A DNA stretch of 20,865 bases from a virus: IMG/VR virus record IMGVR_UViG_3300045135_000691, positions 1 through 20,865 of that record, one strand, 5' to 3'. How positions within the stretch are numbered: position 1 is the first letter of the stretch; every line of letters begins with the position of its first letter. A program made the translations under genes and the position numbers. Of the stretch, positions 7,416-15,311 are shown piece by piece. The notes below the pieces were generated by a model. That model saw nothing but the letters and a program-made list of their open reading frames with translations. It was not told the DNA's origin and ran no database searches.

Positions 7416-10400
7416 TTATCTCACAAATTGTGGGTCAAGGCCTGGAAACTCACTGCCAACAGGTGACACGCCTACACCAGTAGCCCCTGTGCCAGTAAGT
7501 TTGTTTGCATTCTTAGCTCTTTGCGTACGCATATCCTTAACTTGCTCTAAAGTTGGTAGCGTGTTGTATGCCTTAACGGCAAGGCGTTGCGCCTCTTGAA
7601 CAACATCTGTTTCAGCAGTGCTAAACTGAAATGGTATTCCTGTTTCTGGATTCTGAACTGGAACTATTGTTCCTGATCTTTCTTCAACCAACATGTAGTT
7701 TACTACACCACCACTAGAAGAACCCAATGGCATTAAGAATGCTCTGTTCTTAATGTTGCTATTTGAGATCATCTTAGCCTGACCGCCAAACCTAGCCGCA
7801 GCAATTGCCACTTCAACATTAACCTTGTTGATAAAGTATGCCTTCAACTCTTGATTGGTAAACACTGCATCAAGCGCATACTGTGATCTAGTTCCAGACA
7901 TAGAAGCATAGTCTTTAATGTAACCTTCAGTATCGACAAAAGTCCTTTCATAGTATTCTGCAAGAGTGCCTTGAATTTCACCAGCATCCATAGAAACACT
8001 TAAGTAAGTTGCTAAGTTTACAAGCAAATCTCTTGCTTTTTGATTTGTTGCTGCATCTGGCACCGCATTAGTAACAAACTCAATGTCACTTCTTGATTTA
8101 TCAACTTGTTTAAACTTAGCCAATCTAACAGCATTTGCTGAATCAGAAGTTGCTTCTTCAAGTTGCATTGCAATATTTTGAATTGGCGCATCAATAGCTG
8201 TACTTAGTATTGCAATAGCTTCTAGCTTAGACCTTACAGTGTTAGAAAGATTTGTGTCCTTCCAAACATTAACTGCATTTTCACCACGAGGCTGTTTTGA
8301 GAAATGGGCATACAAAGATATTAAGCTTCGCGCTTGTTCTTGGTTGCCACTAAATGTGCCATTAACAAGTTGCTCAAAGTTACTTGCAAGGGTCGTTGGA
8401 ACAACACCCGACTCAATAACAGAATACAATCTCTGTGTAGCAGGTTGGCTATAGTCCAAAAGGTCAGTGCTTCTAAAGTAAGCGTCTGGGTCTTCGACAG
8501 ATTCAGAAACAAGTTTTTCAGCAAGCTTTCGATTTGACGCGCTATCTTCTGCTCTTGATGAAGAGAGCATCTTTGCTATTTGCTCTTTATTCTTATTACG
8601 CTGGGCAATGCGACCTTCCTCAGTGCCAAGGCGAGAGCTTAACTGAACAAGGCGAGATTCAACATATCCAGCAGTACCAGCGCGTATCTTGGCAGTATCT
8701 ACTGCATCAACAAGAGAAAGAGGTACACCCTCTTTATCATCTGGGTTAGCAGCATATTGAGCAGCAGCAGCCAAGTCAGCTGACGTTACTTTTCTACGAG
8801 TGCCATCAGCTTCAGTTACATAAGAACCAATTTGTGATGCAAGAAATACACTCACTGCTTGGTTGCGCCCTTCTTCAATATACCTAGACTTTTGAGTAGC
8901 ACTTAAAAAGTCAAAGTCACGAACCCTAGTTTCAAATTCAGCAAGCAATTCATTTGCAGTAACAGAAGATGTAGAGTTGCCAATGTTGCGAATGTATCCA
9001 GTTGATAGCTCTTGTTGAAACAAAGCTTTCTCTGATGCAAACGCAGCAGTTGACCTTACGTCATCTGATGCAAAGTCACTTGTTACTCCATCAAGGAAGT
9101 TATTATCATCAATCGTTGTAATTTGTAGCAATGCTTCGATTGCAGCTTTACCTTTGCCAGTAAGTTCATCGGTAGATTGCCTGTCTAAAGCACGGTTAAT
9201 CATTGCCTTTACGCTCTGAGGATCACCTTCAATTGCGTCATAAGCAGCAGCAATTAGTCTTTTTGCGTAAGCTTCTTTTACATCTTGTCGTTGCGCAGTA
9301 AATTCAGCAACTGTTGTTGCTGTGCTTATATCTTCTGCGCGAGATTGAATTAAGGCTTGATCTGCATTGTATGCCCCAACAATAGAGTCAACAGCAGCAT
9401 CACTAGATATGTCTGCATTATCTAAGATTGATACAGTTTTTGCTACATCAAGAACAACGTCTGTTACATAACGCTCGTTTGCAACTTCAATCTCAAAGCG
9501 TCTAGCTTGAATGTCTGAGTTATAATCATCTGCTACAGATTTAGCAGAAGCATCCGCATACCCAGACACAGCAGCCAAAGCATCATAATCTAAGACAGAC
9601 GTTTCCTCGCCATCAATCTTAACAGTGCGGAACATGTACTTAGCAGCTTCATCAAATACGCTTTTCTCTTGCGCACTAAGACCAGTAGAGTCACCAAGCT
9701 TAATTGCACTTGCAACTTTACCCGCTGAGATGTGACCTAAGTCTTCAAAGTTCTTATCAATAACACCTTGAGCGTAAGCAGCAGCCGCAGCTTGTCGATA
9801 CTTAGATGAAGCACCTTGATTTAGTAAGAATGAATCCTCACCATCACTAACGCTGCCAACAATAGATTCAATTAAAACAGTGGCATCTTTGCCAAGCTTG
9901 GCATAGTCACGTACTGCATCTAATCTAGCATCTGCATTCTCAATAATAGAGTTAGCTGTGATTTGACGCTGTCTATTAATCTGCTCTTCTTGCATATGAA
10001 GAGTTGTAGACGCAATATACTGCGCTCCTTGCTCCATAATAAAGTTAGTATAGTAAGTTGGCTTGCCATCGACCTCTGAGCCAAGTGCCATTGACTTAAG
10101 ATACTCGTCCATCTGTTGCTTGTACTGTTCAGCACCATATGGATTGTTCTTAAACTTAAGAGCTATCTCACCAGCTTTAAGCTTTAACTCATTTTCCATT
10201 GAAGATTGAAAGCGTTCTTTAACAACACGCTCATATGCCTCTGCACCAGTGCGACCAAAGAAACGACCTTCACCAACCCAGTCTAAAGCTTTTGGTTTGC
10301 CAGTCTCAGGATTCAAAGCAATTATGTTGGCATCACTAACTTCTTGTGCCATTTTCTCGCCTTGAGCTTGTGCGCGACGACCCATTTCTTTGATACTAAA

Positions 10401-10523
10401 ATTTGTTAGTCTTTGAGTAGCATCAGCAATCCGAGAATACTTTTCACTCTCACCAAGATTCATTCGCACAACGCCTACTGGTCCTGCGCTTGTAGCCTGT
10501 CGTTTTTCTCTAATTACTGGCAT
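7416..10523 (-). CDS. Internal virion (ejection) protein, T7 gp15-position
   Basis: 1035 aa, larger than T7 gp15 (747 aa). It is almost entirely helical in character: long Ala/Glu/Lys/Gln-rich stretches, few glycines, no signal peptide, and no clear membrane segment. The N-terminus (RIADATQRLTNFSIKEMG, about 31-48) followed by a Gln/Lys/Glu-rich helix is typical of gp15-like tube-forming ejection proteins. I recognise no enzymatic motif. The ATG overlaps the stop of the gp14-like gene as TAATG, and the next gene starts 2 bases after its stop, so all three internal-protein genes should be translated from one message in fixed order. In T7, gp14, gp15 and gp16 form an internal core and are ejected to extend the tail. 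The same role is inferred here. The extra length compared with T7 is a real difference and may reflect another envelope or capsid geometry. Confidence 0.75.
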   Translation of the reverse strand: MPVIREKRQATSAGPVGVVRMNLGESEKYSRIADATQRLTNFSIKEMGRRAQAQGEKMAQEVSDANIIALNPETGKPKALDWVGEGRFFGRTGAEAYERVVKERFQSSMENELKLKAGEIALKFKNNPYGAEQYKQQMDEYLKSMALGSEVDGKPTYYTNFIMEQGAQYIASTTLHMQEEQINRQRQITANSIIENADARLDAVRDYAKLGKDATVLIESIVGSVSDGEDSFLLNQGASSKYRQAAAAAYAQGVIDKNFEDLGHISAGKVASAIKLGDSTGLSAQEKSVFDEAAKYMFRTVKIDGEETSVLDYDALAAVSGYADASAKSVADDYNSDIQARRFEIEVANERYVTDVVLDVAKTVSILDNADISSDAAVDSIVGAYNADQALIQSRAEDISTATTVAEFTAQRQDVKEAYAKRLIAAAYDAIEGDPQSVKAMINRALDRQSTDELTGKGKAAIEALLQITTIDDNNFLDGVTSDFASDDVRSTAAFASEKALFQQELSTGYIRNIGNSTSSVTANELLAEFETRVRDFDFLSATQKSRYIEEGRNQAVSVFLASQIGSYVTEADGTRRKVTSADLAAAAQYAANPDDKEGVPLSLVDAVDTAKIRAGTAGYVESRLVQLSSRLGTEEGRIAQRNKNKEQIAKMLSSSRAEDSASNRKLAEKLVSESVEDPDAYFRSTDLLDYSQPATQRLYSVIESGVVPTTLASNFEQLVNGTFSGNQEQARSLISLYAHFSKQPRGENAVNVWKDTNLSNTVRSKLEAIAILSTAIDAPIQNIAMQLEEATSDSANAVRLAKFKQVDKSRSDIEFVTNAVPDAATNQKARDLLVNLATYLSVSMDAGEIQGTLAEYYERTFVDTEGYIKDYASMSGTRSQYALDAVFTNQELKAYFINKVNVEVAIAAARFGGQAKMISNSNIKNRAFLMPLGSSSGGVVNYMLVEERSGTIVPVQNPETGIPFQFSTAETDVVQEAQRLAVKAYNTLPTLEQVKDMRTQRAKNANKLTGTGATGVGVSPVGSEFPGLDPQFVR

Positions 10524-11023
10524 TATGCAATTCCTGTGTTGCCGCTATCTGTCTTCGGTTTTACTAAAGAGGGGGAAAGGTTTTGAGCAATATCAGCCAT
10601 GTCTGTAAACAAGTTTGCAGTTGCTTGCGCTCTCATACCTGATGCTGTGTTCTGACCATAAGTATAAGCAACAGCTGCTTGTGTTGCATACTTAGCAGAA
10701 AGCAACTCAGACTTCCTGTCAATATCAGCAATATCCGCAGCCGCTATATCCTGATTGCGCTTTAGAAAAGCATCAACCGATCTATCATCACGCTCAAGTT
10801 TACCAGTTAGAAATGAAATGTTACTTGTTTCCGCTTGCGTTAACTCTTCTCGTCTTCGATTAGCGGCACCAATAGCTTGTGCTTTAGATAAGAATAGCTC
10901 GTTAACAAACTGGCGACCTTCTAGCTTACCAACCTCTTCAGCTTTACGAGCAGCTTCTTTTTGAGCATCATAACTCTTTTTTGCACCAAAGAGGCTTGCA
11001 CCAGCAATAATTAAATCAAGCAT
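10523..11023 (-). CDS. T7 gp14-like internal virion protein
   Basis: 166 aa (T7 gp14 is 196 aa). It opens with a short hydrophobic helix (residues 1-14, LDLIIAGASLFG), followed by Ala/Lys/Glu/Arg-rich helices and a C-terminal Ala/Thr-rich helix ending in a flexible Pro/Gly tail. This arrangement is usual for the small ejection protein that T7 deposits in the outer membrane. Its neighbours support the call: directly after the gp12-like gene (TAATG overlap at 11023-11025) and directly before the large gp15-position gene (TAATG overlap at 10523-10525). In T7, gene 13 lies between genes 12 and 14. Here that gene is missing from this place and a gp13-like gene is found upstream of the capsid instead. 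Confidence 0.75.
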   Translation of the reverse strand: MLDLIIAGASLFGAKKSYDAQKEAARKAEEVGKLEGRQFVNELFLSKAQAIGAANRRREELTQAETSNISFLTGKLERDDRSVDAFLKRNQDIAAADIADIDRKSELLSAKYATQAAVAYTYGQNTASGMRAQATANLFTDMADIAQNLSPSLVKPKTDSGNTGIA

Positions 11024-13260
11024 TAGAAAGATACCTCCGCGACTATACCGTTTACTTGCAAGCTTAACGGTGCGGTTTGTGTAAGGGTGACTTGTGGATC
11101 GCGGCTGTAGCCAAGCAATCTAAACTCTTTGTTGCCATTAAAGGGCGTTCTCTGTTGGCTAAAGTCGCTGTTTGTTCTGCGAATGATTAGCTTGGTGCCA
11201 TTCACTGAAGCTGAGAGAGTGTCAGTCAAATTAACAATTACGCTGCCAAGCGTTCTTTCTCTACCAGTTTCAGGGCCAATGGCCGTGTTCAAGTCAATTG
11301 GGTTTGTCTTCAACTCAACATCAAAAGCAAAGCCAGCCTCACAAGAAGTTAACGTAGGGTCAACTGCCGATACATCTAAGTTGCCACTCGCAACGGTAAA
11401 GGTGCCAAGATAGTCAGAGCCATTAATGACATCCAGTACCGCGCCATCTTCAAAGAAGTTAGACACATTAAATACGCCAGCAGTGCCAGTGTATGTATCT
11501 GAGCAGTCTAGATTCCTAGCCTCATCTAACTGACAAAGCACATAGCTTTTAGTGCCACTTCCCATGTCTACTTTCATTACGGCAAACAAATGATCTGCAA
11601 CAGAAGTAATAGAGTGAAACTCACCTGCGGTTTCAAACTTAGTCCAACCTGCAATGTTCTCAACGCGGTTAAGGTTGTAAGTAACAAGAGAGCCATCTTG
11701 ATTTAAAAAGAAGACAGCAGCATCAGATGCACCCACCTCACTGATAGTAACCGCAGACTGAATTGGGTTGTTAATCAAGTGAGAAGATAGCAATGAAATA
11801 GGATCAGCTTTGTACGCATCTTCTGAATCACTATAGATAAACTGACGAACTGTACTACCACCAAACTGAGTAAAGAGCGTGGCACCATAGAACGGTTGCG
11901 GTCTGGCAAAGCTACTACCGAAAGACGTTTGCCGCTTAACCACAGCATTCGTTGGTGTGATAGCTTGGTTTTGGAATGTTGGAATGTAGAACTCAGAACC
12001 AGCAGTAAAGATGTGAATGTCACGGTTGGATACAAAGTGACGAATGGTTGCCACTTCACCAATGCTCATAACAAGTTCAATACTATCATTGTCTCGCGCA
12101 GTACCAATATCAAAGTTGTAATACAAACCAGACTTACTTGCCCACACTGTGTCAGGTTGAGAAGTAGTCCCACCAAACCACAGTCTGTTTTCGTGGAACC
12201 CAACAGCGGCAGGGTAGCCCCTTAGCTCAGAGTATGATTGTTCATACCACTGCTCAGTTGCCGCATGAGTAACAATCTCAATGTTCCCACCGCCATCTTC
12301 TGTTGTGTTAGCGGCTGCACCCGCAGTAACCTCAAAGATATTCTCGTCAATGATTCCAGTAATTGATCGGGTGCCATTGATTTGACCAGCGTTAATACCG
12401 CCTACTGCCGTTGCATTACGAATTGTAATGCTATCACCAACAGCCATACCGTGATTAATCTGGGTAATCTTAATTGTGCTAGAGCCATCAACAGTACGAA
12501 TGGCGTCAGGGTCAAGAGAAGCAAACAGTTCATCGGTCACAGTTGCGCTTGCAGTTGTACTATTGGTGACTGAATTAATTGTTATCTCTGAGCCATGATA
12601 GTAAAGCTTAACACCATTATGCTTCCCTGTTGTGTCAAAGTAAGCAGCACTTGTTGTCAGTGTAATACTGCCTGTTGTGCCAGACGGATCAAGAGTAACG
12701 CCGCTTGATTGGAATTGAAAGTAAGGCTGATATGTCTTGGCTCCACCTGCTCGAACTTGAAACTCAAACGGCTGAACCTCAAAGCTACTTAGACCTGTGC
12801 GAACAATCTGTTGGCACTGAAACGTAGGATGGCACAAAAAAAGAATGTCACCACCTTGGGCGTAAGTAACCTCATGCAAGTATTCCTCAGTCCAAGGAAC
12901 GGTTGCCCCATTGATGTCTGTTGTCACATTAGCAACGCTGCTTACAACACCAGTCTCAGGATGAATGAAAAAGAACTCTGCTTTACCATCACTTAGCGCA
13001 GTAACGTATTGCTCATCATCTGAGAAGTTAAACGGTATAATACGCACTTGCTGCGTGATGCTTGTGTCTTCTGTTATGGCTGTAAAGTCGTGCAAAATCT
13101 TAAATCCACCACGCTTTTGAACGCCACCTTCCGACATCAGAAAGAAGTTTTTAACGCTTTGCGCAGAAGAATTGTAAATGGCAGAATCCGTCCTTGATGA
13201 CAGGGACGGACTAATCTCACCATACTGAAAGTTTGTCAGTGGTATTCTGGCTTTCTGCAT
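11023..13260 (-). CDS. Tail tubular protein B (T7 gp12-like nozzle)
   Basis: 745 aa (T7 gp12 is 794 aa). The N-terminal pattern with NFQYGEISPSLSSRTD, SVKNFFLMSEGGVQKRGGF and then a predicted beta-rich body is characteristic of the T7 gp12 / podovirus nozzle family that forms the distal tail tube and closes it before ejection. Further family-typical stretches are HENRLWFGGTTSQPDTVWAS in the middle and a segment with REGxR-like and LLGYSRDPQVTLTQ near the C-terminus. There is no signal peptide or membrane segment. The ATG overlaps the gp11-like stop (TAATG), and a weak GGAG-type ribosome site lies upstream. It acts with the gp11-like product, which joins it to the portal, and probably provides the docking surface for the fibre N-terminal domain. 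Confidence 0.92.
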   Translation of the reverse strand: MQKARIPLTNFQYGEISPSLSSRTDSAIYNSSAQSVKNFFLMSEGGVQKRGGFKILHDFTAITEDTSITQQVRIIPFNFSDDEQYVTALSDGKAEFFFIHPETGVVSSVANVTTDINGATVPWTEEYLHEVTYAQGGDILFLCHPTFQCQQIVRTGLSSFEVQPFEFQVRAGGAKTYQPYFQFQSSGVTLDPSGTTGSITLTTSAAYFDTTGKHNGVKLYYHGSEITINSVTNSTTASATVTDELFASLDPDAIRTVDGSSTIKITQINHGMAVGDSITIRNATAVGGINAGQINGTRSITGIIDENIFEVTAGAAANTTEDGGGNIEIVTHAATEQWYEQSYSELRGYPAAVGFHENRLWFGGTTSQPDTVWASKSGLYYNFDIGTARDNDSIELVMSIGEVATIRHFVSNRDIHIFTAGSEFYIPTFQNQAITPTNAVVKRQTSFGSSFARPQPFYGATLFTQFGGSTVRQFIYSDSEDAYKADPISLLSSHLINNPIQSAVTISEVGASDAAVFFLNQDGSLVTYNLNRVENIAGWTKFETAGEFHSITSVADHLFAVMKVDMGSGTKSYVLCQLDEARNLDCSDTYTGTAGVFNVSNFFEDGAVLDVINGSDYLGTFTVASGNLDVSAVDPTLTSCEAGFAFDVELKTNPIDLNTAIGPETGRERTLGSVIVNLTDTLSASVNGTKLIIRRTNSDFSQQRTPFNGNKEFRLLGYSRDPQVTLTQTAPLSLQVNGIVAEVSF

Positions 13261-13847
13261 TAGCTTCTCCTATTAGTAATAAATCGAGAAGTAATAAGCT
13301 TCCGTGTGCTTTGCTGTTGTGAATCAATAGATCGCGCTTTTGCCAAAGCAACATTGTACTGTTGATTCATTAAGTTTGCTAAACCTTGGTCACGAGCAAT
13401 AGCTGTCGCAAACACAGTTGCCATTGCATACTCTACACATATTGAAAAGTAAGAAGGCCAATCTTGCTCTTCTGCTCTATAGGTGTAGTCAATAATTAGT
13501 TCGTCTTGAGGGGCAGCGTCACAGAAAATCTTGTCGCCGTAAATATCATATTCAATCTGAAAATCGTTTACTGTCACTGCGTGAACAAACAAATATCCAG
13601 ATGGAAGTTGATATGCTGCGTCAAACCTACCAGTTGGTGCATCACTCAATCTGTTAAGGACAGCTTGGTTTGTTGAGAAACGCCAGCGTGTAGATGTTAA
13701 GTTGGAACGAGCAATGTCTTCATACATGTTGCTCGAAACTAGACCTTCTGTAGTATCGTCCTCAAACGAAGTAATTGGCTCTGCGCCAATTAGGATCAAA
13801 GCCCTACTACAAATATCAATGCCACTGTTTGCTGCCGTACTTGCCAT
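13260..13847 (-). CDS. Tail tubular protein A (T7 gp11-like adaptor)
   Basis: 195 aa, the same size as T7 gp11 (196 aa). The N-terminal helix with ICSRALILIGAEPITSFEDDTTEG, the helix ending in the TRWRFST motif (about 53-59), the central LPSGYLFVHAV strand and the C-terminal Gln/Arg-rich helix are typical of the gatekeeper/adaptor ring that sits between portal and nozzle. A good ribosome site (AGAGG, 5 bases before ATG) lies immediately after the post-capsid hairpin. This gene may therefore be translated both from read-through transcripts and independently of the capsid gene. It overlaps the gp12-like gene as TAATG, consistent with fixed-ratio production of the two tail-tube proteins. Confidence 0.92.
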   Translation of the reverse strand: MASTAANSGIDICSRALILIGAEPITSFEDDTTEGLVSSNMYEDIARSNLTSTRWRFSTNQAVLNRLSDAPTGRFDAAYQLPSGYLFVHAVTVNDFQIEYDIYGDKIFCDAAPQDELIIDYTYRAEEQDWPSYFSICVEYAMATVFATAIARDQGLANLMNQQYNVALAKARSIDSQQQSTRKLITSRFITNRRS

Positions 13848-13865
13848 ATCAACCTCTTAGATGAA

Positions 13866-13883
13866 TGGGGGCCGAAGCCCCCA
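13866..13883 (-). terminator. UUCG-tetraloop hairpin after the capsid gene
   Basis: On the coding strand, 5 bases after the capsid stop, there is a perfect 7-bp stem (TGGGGGC / GCCCCCA) closed by a UUCG loop on a C-G pair, the most stable tetraloop class. Only TTCATCT follows, not a long U-run, so termination is probably partial. T7 has its main terminator (T-phi) in exactly this place after gene 10. The likely role is to raise capsid transcript over downstream tail genes and/or protect the 3' end of the capsid message. Confidence 0.7.
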
Positions 13884-13888
13884 CCATA

Positions 13889-14698
13889 TTAGTTGTTGTC
13901 TAGAACTTCATAGATGCCGTTCGCGTCGATAGCGACTGAACCCATTGACATCATTGATGTTGCTAGGTGTGCAACTTTCTGTGGTACATAGTTAACTTCT
14001 GTCTGTACGTCAGAGTTAATACCAATACCAACCGCAGTTGTGTGGTACGCAAAGTTCTTACCACCAGCTACAGCAGACGTTGAGAAAATCTTGAAGCCCA
14101 AGAACTCTTTCATTGTCATGCCGCCAGCAAACGGTAGGTTCTGCGGGCCAACAAAGTCTGATGATGCAAACTCGTTAATGTTAAACAAGTCAGCAAAGCC
14201 AGCAGGTGACATTGCTAGGTAACGCTGTCCATCTTCTGGAATGTCAGCAGTACCAAATGTTTCAAACAATGTTAGCAAGTCTGCTTTACCCAATGCGCCA
14301 GTTACATCAGCGATTGCAGTAGCATTTGCACCTGCATCCATTGCAGCAACAATCAATGCGTCTGTTTGGCGACCTAGAGCCGCAGCCGCAGACTGAGCGA
14401 CAGCTTGACGTTCATTGATGTTGATTTTCAATTCGTCAAGTTTGTCGATGTACTCTGCTGCATAGTAATCAGACATTGTTGCTTCAACATTGGTGTGTGC
14501 TAGTTCCATTGTGGTCACATCACCATTGCGTGTTTTAGTAGAAGCGGCACCTGTGCCGATCTTCTGGAATCGAGCTGTTGAGCCTGTCACATTCGTCGAA
14601 CGAATGGTGTTCCGTAGCTTGGAACCCATACGCTGGTACGCCATGTGAACCTCAGTCTCAAACTGCTTGATGAAGGCTTGGTCAATTGTATTAGCCAT
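13889..14698 (-). CDS. Major capsid protein
   Basis: 269 aa. The N-terminus (MANTIDQAFIKQFETEVHMA, then QRMGSKLRNTIR, FQKIGTG) matches the short capsid proteins of many marine and environmental podoviruses rather than T7 gp10A (345 aa). A DKLDELKININERQ stretch (about 84-97), RYLAMSPAGFADLF near the middle and the later FLGFKIFST strand fit an HK97-fold coat protein with a P-domain-like centre. It follows the scaffold and gp13-like genes after an 82-base gap, has a strong ribosome site (AAGGA, 8 bases before ATG), and is followed by a strong hairpin. This is the usual arrangement for the most abundant virion protein. Coat function is well supported by sequence pattern and context. The exact capsid family name is less certain. 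Confidence 0.9.
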   Translation of the reverse strand: MANTIDQAFIKQFETEVHMAYQRMGSKLRNTIRSTNVTGSTARFQKIGTGAASTKTRNGDVTTMELAHTNVEATMSDYYAAEYIDKLDELKININERQAVAQSAAAALGRQTDALIVAAMDAGANATAIADVTGALGKADLLTLFETFGTADIPEDGQRYLAMSPAGFADLFNINEFASSDFVGPQNLPFAGGMTMKEFLGFKIFSTSAVAGGKNFAYHTTAVGIGINSDVQTEVNYVPQKVAHLATSMMSMGSVAIDANGIYEVLDNN

Positions 14699-14780
14699 TT
14701 TAACAGTCCTTGTTTGAGTTTCCTGATTGCTACGGGTATCCGCGCTCTCATCTCAATTCGGGTATCCTGTTAAGGGCCGA
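14699..14780 (-). promoter_or_regulatory. Leader region of the capsid gene with direct repeats
   Basis: An 82-base non-coding gap upstream of the capsid ATG. On the coding strand it contains two copies of GGATACCCG 26 bases apart, a CGGCCC duplicate at its left border (one copy still in the upstream gene), and the AAGGA ribosome site. I do not recognise a sigma-70 or T7-class promoter. Because it precedes the most highly expressed gene, a promoter, activator site or RNA-processing site is likely, but the mechanism is unknown. Confidence 0.4.
14733..14767 (-). repeat. Pair of GGATACCCG direct repeats
   Basis: Exact 9-base copies at 14733-14741 and 14759-14767 (given as read on the minus strand), with start-to-start spacing of 26 bases. 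A partial relative (CGGATAA) lies further upstream, at about 14806-14812. Spacing of about 2.5 helical turns could suit a dimeric protein, but no binding protein is identifiable. Confidence 0.6.
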
Positions 14781-15311
14781 TCAATGCACTACGGGCCGCA
14801 ATGACTTATCCGTAACACTATTTTCTATTAAAAGGCAACGCACAAATTCAACATAACGATCATCTTCTGTTATGCCACAAGGTTCAAAGCCAAGCCATAC
14901 AGCCCAATTTAGCATATGCTCAAACTGAGAAAACACAGTCATTGTCATTACTGGATGCACTTCATCAAACATTCCAAGCATTGCTTTGGACATCTTAGCA
15001 GTCAGAACCACGTTCTTTGCTAGGTTGTTAGCAAACATGCAGAACATTTGTGGTGATTCACCACCAAACCAAAGACCGCCAACAAATGTTATATCGCCAT
15101 CTTGGTTGCGGCAAACATAAGCCTCTGAATTATTGTACATTTCTGTAAGACAATGATGTGGACTTTCATATCCAAGCTCAATCATTTCTGCTGCATTGTA
15201 TGGATGCACACACTCATAGAACTCTTCTATGTGGTAGTGTTTCATGGGGGTCAGATATGCCAACCCCCTTTTGATTACTTTAGCTTCTTGTAAACTTTTG
15301 CCAGCCATCAT
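14781..15311 (-). CDS. T7 gp13-like (DUF2833, GNAT-fold) protein
   Basis: 176 aa. The sequence from LAYLTPMKHYHIEEFYECVHP onward has the order of a GNAT-like fold: beta strand, helix, central strands (YVCRNQDGDITFVGGLWF), a helix rich in Lys/Ala, and a terminal WAVWLGFEPCGI-type strand-loop resembling the end of T7 gp13. T7 gp13 is an assembly factor for the internal core, and no acetyltransferase activity is established for it. Two adjacent ATGs (15311, 15308) follow a possible TTG at 15314. ATG 15311 is chosen because a later Met (24 residues in) would delete the first beta strand. The start overlaps the scaffold gene by 32 bases. A GC-rich hairpin lies inside its 5' part. In T7 this gene sits between 12 and 14, so its place next to the capsid gene is a rearrangement. 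Confidence 0.65.
   Translation of the reverse strand: MMAGKSLQEAKVIKRGLAYLTPMKHYHIEEFYECVHPYNAAEMIELGYESPHHCLTEMYNNSEAYVCRNQDGDITFVGGLWFGGESPQMFCMFANNLAKNVVLTAKMSKAMLGMFDEVHPVMTMTVFSQFEHMLNWAVWLGFEPCGITEDDRYVEFVRCLLIENSVTDKSLRPVVH
14836..14846 (-). promoter_or_regulatory. TTTGTGCGTTG element, copy C (before capsid)
   Basis: The 11-base element lies inside the 3' part of the gp13-like gene (reading F-V-R-C), about 137 bases before the capsid ATG. It is followed by an A/T-rich stretch like the other two copies. The promoter idea is inferred from the shared position upstream of gene blocks. Confidence 0.25.
15246..15268 (-). other. Stem-loop within the start of the gp13-like gene
   Basis: On the coding strand GGGGGT pairs with ACCCCC, extended by two wobble pairs and one G-C pair to about 9 bp around a CATAT loop. 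It starts 11 bases after the scaffold stop. No U-run follows on the minus strand, so it is not a standard terminator. It could slow ribosomes or RNA polymerase, or protect the scaffold message from 3' decay. Confidence 0.5.

Noticed and set aside
14781-15311. Functional acetyltransferase
   Set aside because: The fold resemblance is to the gp13/DUF2833 group, for which no enzymatic role is established, and I cannot identify a clear acetyl-CoA binding (Q/RxxGxG/A) loop.
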